Origin: Streptomyces sp. NBC_01478
Lineage (GTDB): Bacteria > Actinomycetota > Actinomycetes > Streptomycetales > Streptomycetaceae
Length of the DNA stretch: 64,000 nt
Direction: 5' to 3'
Assembly: GCF_036227225.1 (NCBI RefSeq)
Contig: NZ_CP109444.1
Location: forward strand, 6,243,501-6,307,500
This document shows positions 55,497 to 64,000 of the stretch, one piece after another. The position numbers and the translations under genes are program-made. The notes under the pieces are model-generated. The model saw only the letters and a list, made by a program, of their open reading frames with translations, was not told the origin of the DNA and made no database searches. Numbering within the stretch: the first letter of the stretch is position 1; each line of letters opens with the position of its first letter.

Positions 55497-57527
55497 CTAC
55501 GCGGAGGTGCCGATCCGGAACACGTGGTCGCCGACCGTCTCTGCCTCGGTGCCGTCCGTGTACACGGCGGTGACCTTGTAGAAGACGGTGGTGTCGGTGG
55601 GCGCACCGGTGTCCGAGTAGCCGTCGCCGAGCCCGACGGGAGTGTCGGTGAGCAGCGTGTAGGTGCCGGTCGAGGTGTCCCAGCGGTAGACGTTGAAGCC
55701 GGTCGCGGTGCCGTTCGGGTCGCGCTGGGCGTTGTAGTCCAGCCGGATGTCGGGACCCTGGGCGATGTCCGTCGCGTCCACGTACAGGGCACCCGAGGCG
55801 GACTCGTCCGCGTAGGTCTCCGTCGGCACGATGTCGAGCTCCGTGACCTCGACGCCGGCGGCGGAACCGAGATCCAGGGTGTTGCCGTCGTGGTCGACGG
55901 CCACGACCACGTACCGCAGCTTCTCCCCGTCGGGCAGGCTCACGTCCCGGTTCTGGGACCAGATGCTGCCGAACGGAAGGGTGTCGGTGATGTCCGTGTA
56001 CGTCCAGGCGCCGTCGACGTACACACCCCGGTGGATCCGGTAGTCGGCGAAGTCCTCGGCCGGGCTGTCGTCCCAGTCGAGCCGGATGCCGTACCCCCTC
56101 GGCGTCGCGGTCAGGCCGGTCACCGCGGCGGGGGCGGTGTAGTCGCCGACATGGTCGATGGTGACCGAGTTCGAGACGGGGCCGATGTTGCCGTGCCGGT
56201 CCACGGCGCGGACCCAGTAGGTGTGCGTCGTGGAACGCTCGATCTCGGTGTCCGTGTAGGACTCTCCGGCGGTGTCGCCGGCGAGTCCGACGCCGTCCCG
56301 GTAGACGGAGAAGTACGCGATGTCGTCGTCCGCGTCCGTGCTCCAGGTCCAGTTCAGGGTGACGCCGCGTTCCCCGTCGACGGCCGTCACGTCGTCCGGG
56401 GCGTAGACCGGGGCGACGGTGTCGATGTCCTTCGACGAGTACTCGGCCGTGCCCGAGCGCGGTGAGGCGTTCCCGTGGATGTCGACGGCGGTGACGACGT
56501 AGTAGAAGGTCTCGCCGGTCGTGGGCAGGTCCTCGACGTAGGCGCTGTCGCTGATCGGAGTCGGGCCGCTCACCAGGTTGGCGGCGGTGACGGCGACGGG
56601 GTAGGCCGTCGACCGGTAGACCCGATAACCGGCCAGGTCGGACTCGGTGTTCGACCCCCAGTACAGGCGGGCCGTGGTGACATCGCCGATGGCCCAGTTG
56701 TCCTCCACGCCGGTGGGCGCGGCGGGAGCTGTCGTGTCGACGGTGGTGACACCCTGGTCGGCGCTACCGGTCGACTCGCGGCCGGCCTTGTCGTAGGCAC
56801 GGACCTCGTAGTAGTAGGTGTCGCCCGTCTTCGGGAGCGCGGTACCCGTGTACGACGTGGCGGTGGTCGTCGCCAGCGGTCTGCTCCCGAAGGAGGCGTC
56901 CTTGAGGCGCCGGTAGACGTGATACCCGGCGAGGTCCATCTCCTTGTTCTTGGACCAGGTGAGCTTGGCCTTGCCGGTGGTGGTGTCGTACGTCACTGAA
57001 GCACCCGTCGGGGCCAGCGGCTTGACCTTGTCGACGGTGGCCGAAGTCCTGGGTGCGTAGGCGAACTTGACGTTGGCCTTGCCGGTCCAGTTGACGTAGT
57101 CGACGCGGAGGGTGTGTTTGCCCTTGGGGACGGTGAGGTTCACCGTCTTCTTGGCGGTGGTCGAGGTGTTCTTCCAGAGGCTGATCTTGCGGGTGCCGTC
57201 GAGGTAGACGCGGATGCCGTCCTGGGCGCTGGCGGCGAAGGAGAAGGGGCCGCCGGAGCCGAAGTCGCGGGTCACGGACCAGCGGACGGCGAAGTTGTCC
57301 TTGGGGAGGCCGGTGGCGGGGGCGCCGGTCCAGGTCTGGTCGATCGCGTTGTCGCAGTCCGTCTTCTTCGGGGTGCCCGAGAAAGTGGTGTTCGCGAAGA
57401 ACTGCCGCTTGTAGACAGGGGAGTTGCAGGTCGTGGCGGCGGAGGCGCTCGCGGTCGCGCCGGCGAGCAGGCCGCCCGCGACGGAGAATACGACGGCGGT
57501 GGCCGTCGCGTGTCGGGCTCGGTTCAT
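55497..57527 (-). CDS. Secreted protein with PA14-like and fibronectin III-type repeats
   Basis: Protein of 676 aa. A signal peptide (VFSVAGGLLAGATASASAAT) leads to a PA14-like domain (GIRVYLDGTRKISLWKN), then several Fn3 modules (VKPLAPTGASVTYDTTTGKA, TYYYEVRAYDKAGRE, FYYVVTAVDIHGNASPRSGT, THTYWVRAVDRHGNIGPVSN). No catalytic domain or cell-wall anchor is seen. The ATG at 57527 follows GGGAG. It probably binds extracellular matrix or polysaccharide (inference). Confidence 0.8.
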   Translation of the reverse strand: MNRARHATATAVVFSVAGGLLAGATASASAATTCNSPVYKRQFFANTTFSGTPKKTDCDNAIDQTWTGAPATGLPKDNFAVRWSVTRDFGSGGPFSFAASAQDGIRVYLDGTRKISLWKNTSTTAKKTVNLTVPKGKHTLRVDYVNWTGKANVKFAYAPRTSATVDKVKPLAPTGASVTYDTTTGKAKLTWSKNKEMDLAGYHVYRRLKDASFGSRPLATTTATSYTGTALPKTGDTYYYEVRAYDKAGRESTGSADQGVTTVDTTAPAAPTGVEDNWAIGDVTTARLYWGSNTESDLAGYRVYRSTAYPVAVTAANLVSGPTPISDSAYVEDLPTTGETFYYVVTAVDIHGNASPRSGTAEYSSKDIDTVAPVYAPDDVTAVDGERGVTLNWTWSTDADDDIAYFSVYRDGVGLAGDTAGESYTDTEIERSTTHTYWVRAVDRHGNIGPVSNSVTIDHVGDYTAPAAVTGLTATPRGYGIRLDWDDSPAEDFADYRIHRGVYVDGAWTYTDITDTLPFGSIWSQNRDVSLPDGEKLRYVVVAVDHDGNTLDLGSAAGVEVTELDIVPTETYADESASGALYVDATDIAQGPDIRLDYNAQRDPNGTATGFNVYRWDTSTGTYTLLTDTPVGLGDGYSDTGAPTDTTVFYKVTAVYTDGTEAETVGDHVFRIGTSA

Positions 57528-57823
57528 GCGTCTCCCAGTCGGATCGGACACGGCGACAGACGGCCGTTGACGATCACGACTCGTGAGGAACGGACTTGGT
57601 TGTGCTGATCTTTGCCCGTTCATGAACTCCCGTTGAGTGAAGGGTCCGTAAAGAGCGTTTGGATGGGATTCCTCAGCACCTCCACATACCAAACGGAACG
57701 TGCTGTTGCCATCTCGTTAAGCGGTTCCGCTTGACGCCGGTGGTCGCAGCCGCGTTGGCTTTTCAGTCACCTGGGTTGCAATGCTGCACCCTCGTCCGGA
57801 CGGCACCAGAAGTGAGCACCCCA

Positions 57824-58930
57824 ATGCGTCGTATCGCCATATCCGTGGCCGCGTCCTCGCTGGCCCTCCCGCTGGCCGCCTGTGGCGTGCTCAACTCCTC
57901 AGGGAGCAGCGCGGAGGAGACTCCGGCCAAGGGCAACGACATCACGGTGGGCGTACTGATGCCCGAGAAGACGAACACGCGGTACGCGGAGTTCGACTTC
58001 CCGATCATGAAGGCGAAGATCCAGGAACTCACCGCGAACAAGGGCAAGGCCGAGTACGAGAACGCCGGCGGCGTCGCGGCCACGCAGGACAGGCAGATGC
58101 AGAAGATGATCGACGAGAAGGTCGACATCATCGTGCTCGACGCCGTCGACTCGCACGCCATCCGGACCATGGTGAAGAAGGCCAAGACCGCAGGCATCCC
58201 GGTCATCGCCTACGACCGGTTGGCCGAGGGGCCGATCGACGCGTACGTCTCCTTCGACGGCGAGCTGGTCGGCGAGGTGCAGGGCCGCTCCCTGGTCGAG
58301 GCGCTGGGCGGCAACGTGGACACCTCCGACAAGATCGTCATGATCAACGGCTCGCCGACCGACCCCAATGCCGCGGTGTTCAAGGGCGGGGCGCTGTCCG
58401 AGCTACAGGGCAAGGTGACGATCGCCGAGAGCTACAACACCAAGGCCTGGGACCCGGACATCGCCCAGAAGGAGATGACCGAGGCGATCGGCAAGCTGGG
58501 CAAGAACAACATCGCCGCGGTGTACTCCGCCAACGACGCCATGGCCGGCGGCATCATCAAGGCCCTGAAGGCGTCGGGCCTGACGAAGATCCCGCCCGTC
58601 ACCGGCCAGGACGCCGAACTCACCGCCGTGCAGCGGATCGTCACCGGCGAGCAGTACATGAGCGTCTACAAGCCGTACCCCGACCTCGCCGAGGCCGCCG
58701 CGAAGATGGCGGTGTCCCTGATCCAGGGCCACGACATCGAGTTCGACGCCCTCACCCGCGACACGGTCGACAGCCCCACGAACAAGAAGATCCCGGCCCA
58801 GCTGGTGTCCGTGGTCGCGCTGACGAAGGACAACATCAAATCGACGGTGGTCGCGGACGGGATCTACAAGATCTCCGACATCTGCACGGCCGCGTTCAAG
58901 TCGGACTGCGAGGCGGCCGGGCTGAAGTAG
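57824..58930 (+). CDS. Sugar ABC transporter substrate-binding lipoprotein, orphan
   Basis: Protein of 368 aa. The lipobox is PLAACG (Cys about 20). The rest matches ChvE/XylF-like type-1 binding proteins (ITVGVLMPEKTNTRYAEFDF, VDIIVLDAVDSHAI, KIPPVTGQDAELTAVQRI). There is no permease or ATPase gene beside it, so it either serves a transporter elsewhere or a sensor kinase. An upstream region (57528-57823) of about 300 bp is unannotated. Confidence 0.88.
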   Translation: MRRIAISVAASSLALPLAACGVLNSSGSSAEETPAKGNDITVGVLMPEKTNTRYAEFDFPIMKAKIQELTANKGKAEYENAGGVAATQDRQMQKMIDEKVDIIVLDAVDSHAIRTMVKKAKTAGIPVIAYDRLAEGPIDAYVSFDGELVGEVQGRSLVEALGGNVDTSDKIVMINGSPTDPNAAVFKGGALSELQGKVTIAESYNTKAWDPDIAQKEMTEAIGKLGKNNIAAVYSANDAMAGGIIKALKASGLTKIPPVTGQDAELTAVQRIVTGEQYMSVYKPYPDLAEAAAKMAVSLIQGHDIEFDALTRDTVDSPTNKKIPAQLVSVVALTKDNIKSTVVADGIYKISDICTAAFKSDCEAAGLK

Positions 58931-58937
58931 GGCCGGT

Positions 58938-61007
58938 TCACCCGCCGGCCTCGATGGCGTGGAGCCGGGTGTCGTCGCTGCCCACGTACAGCACTCCACC
59001 CACGACGACGGGCGAGGAGACCACGGGACCGCCGGTCGGGAAGCGCCAGCGCTCCCGGCCGGTGACGGTGTCCACGGCGTAGACGAAGCCGTCGTCGCTG
59101 CCGAAGTGGACGGTGGCGCCGGTGACGGCCGGGGTGGTGCGGACCGGGCCCGTGGTGGTGAAGCGCCACTTGACCTCGCCGGTGGCCGCGTCGAGGGCGT
59201 ACAGGCGCTCGTCGTCGTTCCCCGCGTAGACCGTGCCGTTCGCGACCGTGGGGGCGGCCTGGATGGCGCTGCCGGTGTCGTGGCGCCACTTCCGCTGCCC
59301 GTCCGACGTGTCGAGGGCGTGCACCTCGCCGCGCCGGTTGCCGACGTAGAGGTGGCCGTCCGACAGGGCCGAGGCGCCGGAGACGGGGCTGTCGACGAGG
59401 CGAGTGCCCCACTTCCGCCGCTGGGCGTACGCGTCGATGGCGTACACGCGGTTGCCCGTGTTGCCGACGATCGCCAGCGGACCGTCCATGACCACCCAGC
59501 GATGCGGTGTCATGCCCACGGCGTATCCCCAGTGCTTGGTTCCTGTTTCGGCGTCCAGCACGTACAACGTGCCGCTGCTCCCGACGCACACCCGGTCGCC
59601 GACGACTCCCACCGTCGCGGACGTGTCGGCCCGCCGCTCGCCGAAGTCCCAGCGCTCCTCTCCGGTGCCCGTGTCGGTCGCGTACAGGGACCGGCCGGCG
59701 GTGGCGTACACGAGCTCGCCGCGGACGGCCGGGGTCGACCGCACGGGTCCTGCGTTGAGCGCGCGGCTCCACCTCCGCTGTCCGGTGGCGGCGTCCACGG
59801 CGTGCAGGGAGCCGCCGTCGCCGCCCACGTACACCACACCGTCCACCACGGTCGGCGTGGACCGGACACAGTTGTCGGTCTGGAAGCTCCACAACGCGGT
59901 GCCGGGCGCCGGGCGTGCGGGTGCGGGCGGGGGAACGGCCTTGACGGGCACGGCAGTTGGGTCGGCTGATGGCGGAACGGCCTTGATGGGGGCGGGCGTT
60001 GGGGCGGATACCGGCGGCGGTACCGGGGCGGCGGCCGGCGGTACCGGGGCGGCCTCGGCGACGGGCCGGTCCCCGAGGTGGGAGGCCGCCGCCCCCGACA
60101 CGCTGCGGCTGTCGTCCTCCGTCAGGTGCCGGAGTTCCTCCTCCGCGAGGCCGCGTACCGTCTCGTTGCCGGTGCGGTACAGGTGCGCGAGGGACTCCAC
60201 CGCGCCGAGCCGGTCCGTCGCGATCGGGCTGCGCAGGGCGTGCCGAAGATGGGAGGGCAGCGCCCAGTTGACGTTCCGGGCGATGACGATCCGGCCCTCG
60301 ACGTCGTCCTGTTTCTTGGGCCGTTGCCGCGGCATCTCGTCGACGACCCGGTCGTGGACGTACGCGTACAGCTCGTCGAGGGTGATGTCCCCGTCGCCGT
60401 CGAGGTCGGCGCCGCCGTCGCGCAGGCCCAGCACCAGATGGCGGGTGAAGACGGACTGCGGGGCGCTGCCGCTGACCTGGTCGCCCTCGAAGGAGTACTG
60501 GGTGGCGTCGGAGGCGGTGAGCACCGTACGGCCGCGCCCCTGGAACCGTTGCAGGGTGTGCACGTCGGCGTCGCCCTTGGTGAGCCGGGCGGCGGCCGGG
60601 AAGGCGCCGCTGTAGCAGCAGTCGAGGATCAGCACCTGGCGGCGCGACAGGCAGCCGCTCATGGCCCGGTCGATCTGTTCGGCGGGCAGTGAGGTGAACA
60701 GGAGGTTGTCGCGGCGGGTGTTGGCCGCGGCGAGGTGGAGCCGGCCCTCGTCGTCCTTGAGGCCGTGGCCGGTGAAGTACAGCAGGATGAGGTCGTCGTG
60801 GCGGCGGTCGTGGAAGAACGCGCCGACCGCCTCGCCGATGCGGTGGTGGGGTTCGTTGACGAGGATCGTGACGTCGAACCCGGCGATGTCCGGGTCGCGC
60901 AGCACCTCGGCGAGCGCCTCCGCGTCGTGGGCGGGCGCGGTCAGCCGGCGCAACCCCTCGTCCTCGTAGGTGTAGTTGGCGATCAGGAGGGCCAGTCTGC
61001 GTTCCAC
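58938..61007 (-). CDS. Caspase-like peptidase with EF-hand and PQQ propeller
   Basis: Protein of 689 aa. The caspase domain (about 1-230) has the catalytic His81 in YFTGHG and Cys131 in LDCCYSG. DLDGDGDITLDE is a perfect EF-hand loop, probably calcium-binding. An Ala/Pro/Val-rich linker (about 290-360) leads to a PQQ-type beta-propeller (GTALWSFQTDNC, RRWSRALNAG, EERWDFGERR). The GTG start is 2 bases from the stop of the upstream EACC1-like gene. Such fusions belong to bacterial conflict systems where the propeller senses and the protease kills or activates (family knowledge plus inference). Confidence 0.85.
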   Translation of the reverse strand: MERRLALLIANYTYEDEGLRRLTAPAHDAEALAEVLRDPDIAGFDVTILVNEPHHRIGEAVGAFFHDRRHDDLILLYFTGHGLKDDEGRLHLAAANTRRDNLLFTSLPAEQIDRAMSGCLSRRQVLILDCCYSGAFPAAARLTKGDADVHTLQRFQGRGRTVLTASDATQYSFEGDQVSGSAPQSVFTRHLVLGLRDGGADLDGDGDITLDELYAYVHDRVVDEMPRQRPKKQDDVEGRIVIARNVNWALPSHLRHALRSPIATDRLGAVESLAHLYRTGNETVRGLAEEELRHLTEDDSRSVSGAAASHLGDRPVAEAAPVPPAAAPVPPPVSAPTPAPIKAVPPSADPTAVPVKAVPPPAPARPAPGTALWSFQTDNCVRSTPTVVDGVVYVGGDGGSLHAVDAATGQRRWSRALNAGPVRSTPAVRGELVYATAGRSLYATDTGTGEERWDFGERRADTSATVGVVGDRVCVGSSGTLYVLDAETGTKHWGYAVGMTPHRWVVMDGPLAIVGNTGNRVYAIDAYAQRRKWGTRLVDSPVSGASALSDGHLYVGNRRGEVHALDTSDGQRKWRHDTGSAIQAAPTVANGTVYAGNDDERLYALDAATGEVKWRFTTTGPVRTTPAVTGATVHFGSDDGFVYAVDTVTGRERWRFPTGGPVVSSPVVVGGVLYVGSDDTRLHAIEAGG

Positions 61008-61009
61008 GG

Positions 61010-61399
61010 CTACTCGGCACCCGATCCGTGCCGGCGGACGAACGCGTCGACCAGTTCCCGGCGTTCGTCGGCGGACGCCCGCTCCAGTTCGATGGTGTCG
61101 CCGTCGATCGTGACCGAGACGCGGTGCCGGGCGGACTGCCGGCCGAGCCAGTCCCGCAGGGTCTCGACGAGCGCGGGCAGCACCCCGCCCGAGGCGCTGA
61201 GCGCCAGCACCACGGCGCCCACCGTCACCGGGTCGACGGCCTTCGCCCCCTCGGGCGGCACGTCGCTGGACACCGACGCCTGCACCCGCAGCGCGTCGAT
61301 GTCGAGACCCCGCAGCTCGGCCCGGACCCTGGACACGAACCGCTCGTTCTCCTCGCGGTCCGTGTCACCGTCCGGGGCCAGTCCCAGCAGCACGTCCAT
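61010..61399 (-). CDS. EACC1-like conflict-system component
   Basis: Protein of 129 aa. A central helix-rich part with VGAVVLALSASGGVLPALVE TLRDWLGRQ and a C-terminal VSVTIDGDTIELERASADER follow a VSSDVPPEGAKAVDPVT segment. This resembles effector-associated constant component 1 proteins, which sit beside caspase and other effectors in actinobacteria. The match is from memory and not tested. ATG with AAGGTG upstream; it is co-transcribed with the caspase-PQQ gene. Confidence 0.65.
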   Translation of the reverse strand: MDVLLGLAPDGDTDREENERFVSRVRAELRGLDIDALRVQASVSSDVPPEGAKAVDPVTVGAVVLALSASGGVLPALVETLRDWLGRQSARHRVSVTIDGDTIELERASADERRELVDAFVRRHGSGAE

Positions 61400-61485
61400 G
61401 GCACACCTTCCCCGTAACTCCCAGTGTGGTGAGCCATGATGCCTGCCCGGTGATTTTCCGGGAAGTCGATGTACCTCGCCGGGTC

Positions 61486-61668
61486 TCAGCCAGGGGACTT
61501 GAGGTGCCTCAGGAGGGCGGCGAGCCCTTCGGGCGCGGCGGCCAGGATGACGTCCGGGGCGTCGCTCTCGCGGAGGCGGATCGTTCCGTCGGGGGTGGGG
61601 GCGACGTAGAGGCAATTGCCCTCGGGGCCGCCGCTGTACGACGACTTCTGCCAGTGCAGTTCGGGCAT
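61486..61668 (-). CDS. DUF397 small protein
   Basis: Protein of 60 aa. HWQKSSYSGGPEGNCLYVA is the family signature, with a conserved Ser-rich start and Cys, then a short C-terminal part IRLRESDAPDVILAAAPEGL. ATG with GAGGAGG upstream. DUF397 genes usually sit next to a Scr1-type HTH regulator; here it lies 10 bp downstream of one. Probably a partner or target of that regulator. Confidence 0.9.
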   Translation of the reverse strand: MPELHWQKSSYSGGPEGNCLYVAPTPDGTIRLRESDAPDVILAAAPEGLAALLRHLKSPG

Positions 61669-61678
61669 CCGTGCCTCC

Positions 61679-62560
61679 TCAGAGGGTGTAGAGCACATGC
61701 TGGATGAGGGCCAGCGAGTCCTTCACCGAGTGTGTTTCGGGGGCCAACGATACGTCGACAGGTGCGAGGGCGTTTTTTACGATTCGGGCGAACAGGGAGT
61801 CGTACTCCTCAAGTTGGTGCGACTGCACCAAGTAGTGCGAGCCCAGGAGCTGTTCGACCACGACGGTGCCCAACTTCGGGTTCGCGGGGACGACGTGTGC
61901 GAAGTTGCCTGTAAGGGCGGCGTTCGCCTGAGCGGTGAACGGATAGACCTGAATGGTCACGTTGGGCAGGCGCGCCAGTTCGATCAGGTGCAGCAACTGC
62001 TCCCGGGCGACCTCGGCGCCTCCGAATCGCATGTGCAGCGCAGCTTCGTGGATGACGGCGTGCACGGACGGCGGGCTGTCGCGCGTCAGGATGTTCTGCC
62101 GTTCCATGCGGAACCTCAGCCCTTCCTCGATGTTCGCGAAGCCGAGGTCGGAGCTGGTGAAGATGGAGCGGGTGTAGTCCTCGGTCTGGAAGAGCCCAGG
62201 GATGAACAGTGGCTCGTGCGTCCTGATGGCCACGGCCGCTGATTCGAGTTCGGCCAGGTTCAGGGAGTGGGGCCCCATGTGCTTCCTGAACGCACTCCAC
62301 CAGCCTCTGCCGTTGGACTCGGACATGGCGACCAGCGCCTCGATATAGGGCTCCTCCGGGCAACCGTATACGCGGCTCAGGTCGAGCAGTCGCTCGGTGA
62401 GGACCGAGGTCCGGCCGGCCTCGATGTGGCCCAGTTGTCCGCGCGTCATGCCGATCCGCTCGGCGGCTTCACTGGTGGTCAACCCGGCCTGTTCGCGCAG
62501 TTGTTTGAGCTCGATGCCGAGTCGGTGCTGTCGTTCGCTGATGTTGGTGCGCAGTCCCAC
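61679..62560 (-). CDS. HTH regulator of the Scr1/DUF5753 type
   Basis: Protein of 293 aa. The HTH is RLGIELKQLREQAGLTTSEA AERIGMTRGQLGHIEAGR. A DUF5753 domain follows, with LESAAVAIRTHEPLFIPGLFQTE and NVTIQVYPFTAQ. The GTG at 62560 has GAGGAG upstream. It pairs with DUF397 as in many Streptomyces loci, whose physiological role is often linked to development. Confidence 0.9.
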   Translation of the reverse strand: MGLRTNISERQHRLGIELKQLREQAGLTTSEAAERIGMTRGQLGHIEAGRTSVLTERLLDLSRVYGCPEEPYIEALVAMSESNGRGWWSAFRKHMGPHSLNLAELESAAVAIRTHEPLFIPGLFQTEDYTRSIFTSSDLGFANIEEGLRFRMERQNILTRDSPPSVHAVIHEAALHMRFGGAEVAREQLLHLIELARLPNVTIQVYPFTAQANAALTGNFAHVVPANPKLGTVVVEQLLGSHYLVQSHQLEEYDSLFARIVKNALAPVDVSLAPETHSVKDSLALIQHVLYTL

Positions 62561-62790
62561 GGGTTCTCCTCGTCGATCGCTCCAAAGTCTGCCCCGCGTG
62601 GGGGAGTTAGTCCACCGGATCTCCCGAATAGGTTGCTCGCGAGAACCCTTTATGGCTACCTTGTGTGTGGCGCCGATAACACTGCGGAGCCGCTCAACTC
62701 CCCCTGCCCATAAGCCGACAGAGCACCCGCGCCCCGAGGGCGACGCCATCGCCAGGTCCGACCACCCCTCACCCCAAGGAGCCGCTCCCC

Positions 62791-63249
62791 GTGGACCCAG
62801 CCCGCCGAGCCCCTCACCGGCCCGCCCAACTGACCCACGACTACAGCCTGTTCGCCCCCGCCGACGCCACCGCACCCCGCGTCTGTCGTGACTTCGTGCG
62901 CGCCGTCCTCTTCACCCACGACCGCGAACCCCTCGTCATGCCGGCGGCCCTGTGCACCTCGGAACTCGTCACCAACGTCCACCTGCACACGAAGGGCTCC
63001 GCGATGATCCGCCTCCGCCTCACCCCGGCCCGCTTCCGGGTCAGCGTCTTCGACGAGAGTCCCGACCCGCCTGTTGTCACGCATCCCGCGGCCGGGGCGA
63101 TCGCCTGCTGGGGGAGGGGTCTCACGCTCGTCGCGGAGATGGCGGACACGTGGGGCGTCGCGGACGAGAGGGCGGGGCGGTTCGCGAAGGGGGTGTGGTT
63201 CGAGCTGGGTGGGGACCGTGGATCGTTCCGCCTCCACTCGAACGGGTGA
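62791..63249 (+). CDS. HATPase anti-sigma-like regulatory kinase
   Basis: Protein of 152 aa. The GHKL ATP-binding fold is evident: LVMPAALCTSELVTNVHLHT (N box) and ACWGRGLTLVAEMADTWGV (G box). It is short and lacks other domains, as in the single-domain RsbW-like regulators of Streptomyces. Start GTG at 62791. No adjacent STAS gene; the STAS at 20.8 kb is a distant candidate partner (inference). Confidence 0.88.
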   Translation: MDPARRAPHRPAQLTHDYSLFAPADATAPRVCRDFVRAVLFTHDREPLVMPAALCTSELVTNVHLHTKGSAMIRLRLTPARFRVSVFDESPDPPVVTHPAAGAIACWGRGLTLVAEMADTWGVADERAGRFAKGVWFELGGDRGSFRLHSNG

Positions 63250-63353
63250 AGCGGGTTTATTACCCCTGGTCAGCCCTATTGCCGTACCTACCGTGATCGC
63301 GTCGCTTGTGCCCCGAGGGACGCCAAGCCCACACTTGAGGAGGTGATGCCGCC

Positions 63354-64000
63354 ATGACCGCTCTTGCGCACGAGAGGCCCGAGACCATGACTGAGACCAG
63401 GACCGAGTCCGTGTCCCTGTCGGAGAACGGACCCGAGCTGGACGAGGTCCTGTGGCAGGCATGGAAAGCCATGGAACTCCCCGAGGGCTACCACGCTGAA
63501 ATCATCGAGGGAGCCATCGAGGTGTCGCCCACTGGTCGTCTGTCCCACGCGCAGATCATCAATCGTCTGCGTCGGGCGCTGGACAGGTTTCTGGAAGACG
63601 GCGAGTACGCCTGCCATCAGGACGCCAACGTCATCCACAAACGCAAGGGATGGATCCCTGACGCCTTTGTCGCCCCCGAAGACCTTGACCCGTACGCAGA
63701 TGAAGACGGCCTGGGGGTAGAGGCCAAGGCGCTTCACCTCGTCGTCGAAGTCGTCAGTCCGGGCAAACGCAACCAGGACCGAGACCGCATCCGCAAGCGC
63801 CGCGAATACGCCCGCGCCGGCATCCCCATGTACGTCCTCATCGACGACTACGACGGCCAGGGCGCCGTAACCCTCTTCACCGGCCCCCGCCCCGACAAGG
63901 CCGACTGGGAGGACATCCACCGCGTCCCCTACGGCACGGAGGTCGAGATCCCGGACGGCCCCGCCAAGGGCTTCGTGATCGGCGAGGCGATCACCGGCCC
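63354..64000 (+). CDS. Uma2 family endonuclease-like protein (3' end outside window)
   Basis: About 215 codons are visible and the frame runs off the window edge. AWKAMELPEGYHAEIIEGAI, GWIPDAFVAPED, and HLVVEVVSPGKRNQ then YARAGIPMYVLIDDYD give the DUF820/Uma2 pattern, including the Pro-Asp and Glu-x-Val catalytic spine. The ATG at 63354 has GAGGAGG upstream. Uma2 proteins are putative PD-(D/E)XK nucleases with poorly known roles. Confidence 0.9.
   Translation, partial: MTALAHERPETMTETRTESVSLSENGPELDEVLWQAWKAMELPEGYHAEIIEGAIEVSPTGRLSHAQIINRLRRALDRFLEDGEYACHQDANVIHKRKGWIPDAFVAPEDLDPYADEDGLGVEAKALHLVVEVVSPGKRNQDRDRIRKRREYARAGIPMYVLIDDYDGQGAVTLFTGPRPDKADWEDIHRVPYGTEVEIPDGPAKGFVIGEAITG

Overview
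The window reads as chromosomal DNA of a Streptomyces or a close relative. GC content is very high, GTG starts and 4-base GTGA stop/start overlaps are common, and the dnaK-grpE-dnaJ-hspR order with HspR (HAIR) boxes is typical of actinobacteria. DUF397 with a Scr1-type regulator, DUF5819 with HTTM, an ECF sigma factor with a zinc-type anti-sigma, and a Uma2 nuclease also fit. Gene calls rest on translated motifs, start codons and Shine-Dalgarno spacing; no database was searched.

Layout. 0-1 kb: the 3' part of a DUF4407 membrane protein, then a terminator. 1-5.3 kb: two divergent sigma-factor loci. One pairs a SigE-like protein carrying its own membrane anchor with a bifunctional-type PBP whose transpeptidase motifs look lost; the other pairs an ECF sigma factor with a membrane protein. 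5.3-9.7 kb: a five-gene chain linked by GTGA overlaps (ECF sigma, zinc anti-sigma/membrane protein, ABC ATPase, two membrane proteins). 9.7-15 kb: an NTF2-like protein, a PBP relic, and redox enzymes (SDR, aldo-keto reductase, zinc alcohol dehydrogenase) with an HTH regulator. 15-20 kb: an ice-binding-like secreted protein behind a structured leader, DUF5819/HTTM, and several very small proteins. 20-31 kb: STAS/GNAT, LacI regulator plus GH2 glycosidase, a secreted FG-GAP protein, and a PQQ-type Ser/Thr kinase. 31-37 kb: an HTH regulator, a lipoprotein, a large secreted BNR/propeller protein and an MFS exporter.

37-40.4 kb is a small accessory patch: a TetR regulator with three operator-like boxes in front of an SDR-like gene, an HxlR regulator, frameshifted DJ-1/PfpI and XdhC remnants, and a tRNA-Gly(CCC). 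40.6-44.7 kb holds dcd, a phosphoribosyltransferase and small hypothetical genes. 44.7-46.5 kb has no intact gene: FG-GAP relics and a roughly 1.2-kb long inverted repeat with nested ~94-bp repeats, the strangest structure here. 46.5-55.5 kb is conserved core: lipoprotein, a membrane Fe-S oxidoreductase, a divergent MraY/WecA-like protein, and the DnaK chaperone operon. 55.5-64 kb holds a fibronectin-III secreted protein, an orphan sugar-binding lipoprotein, and a probable conflict/cell-death module (caspase-EF-hand-PQQ protein beside an EACC1-like protein), next to DUF397/Scr1-type HTH, a HATPase anti-sigma-like kinase and the start of a Uma2 gene.

The best candidates for undescribed biology are the 45.3-46.5 kb inverted repeat, the caspase/EACC1-like module, the sigma/ABC chain, and the membrane-anchored sigma with its PBP that appears to have lost transpeptidase function.
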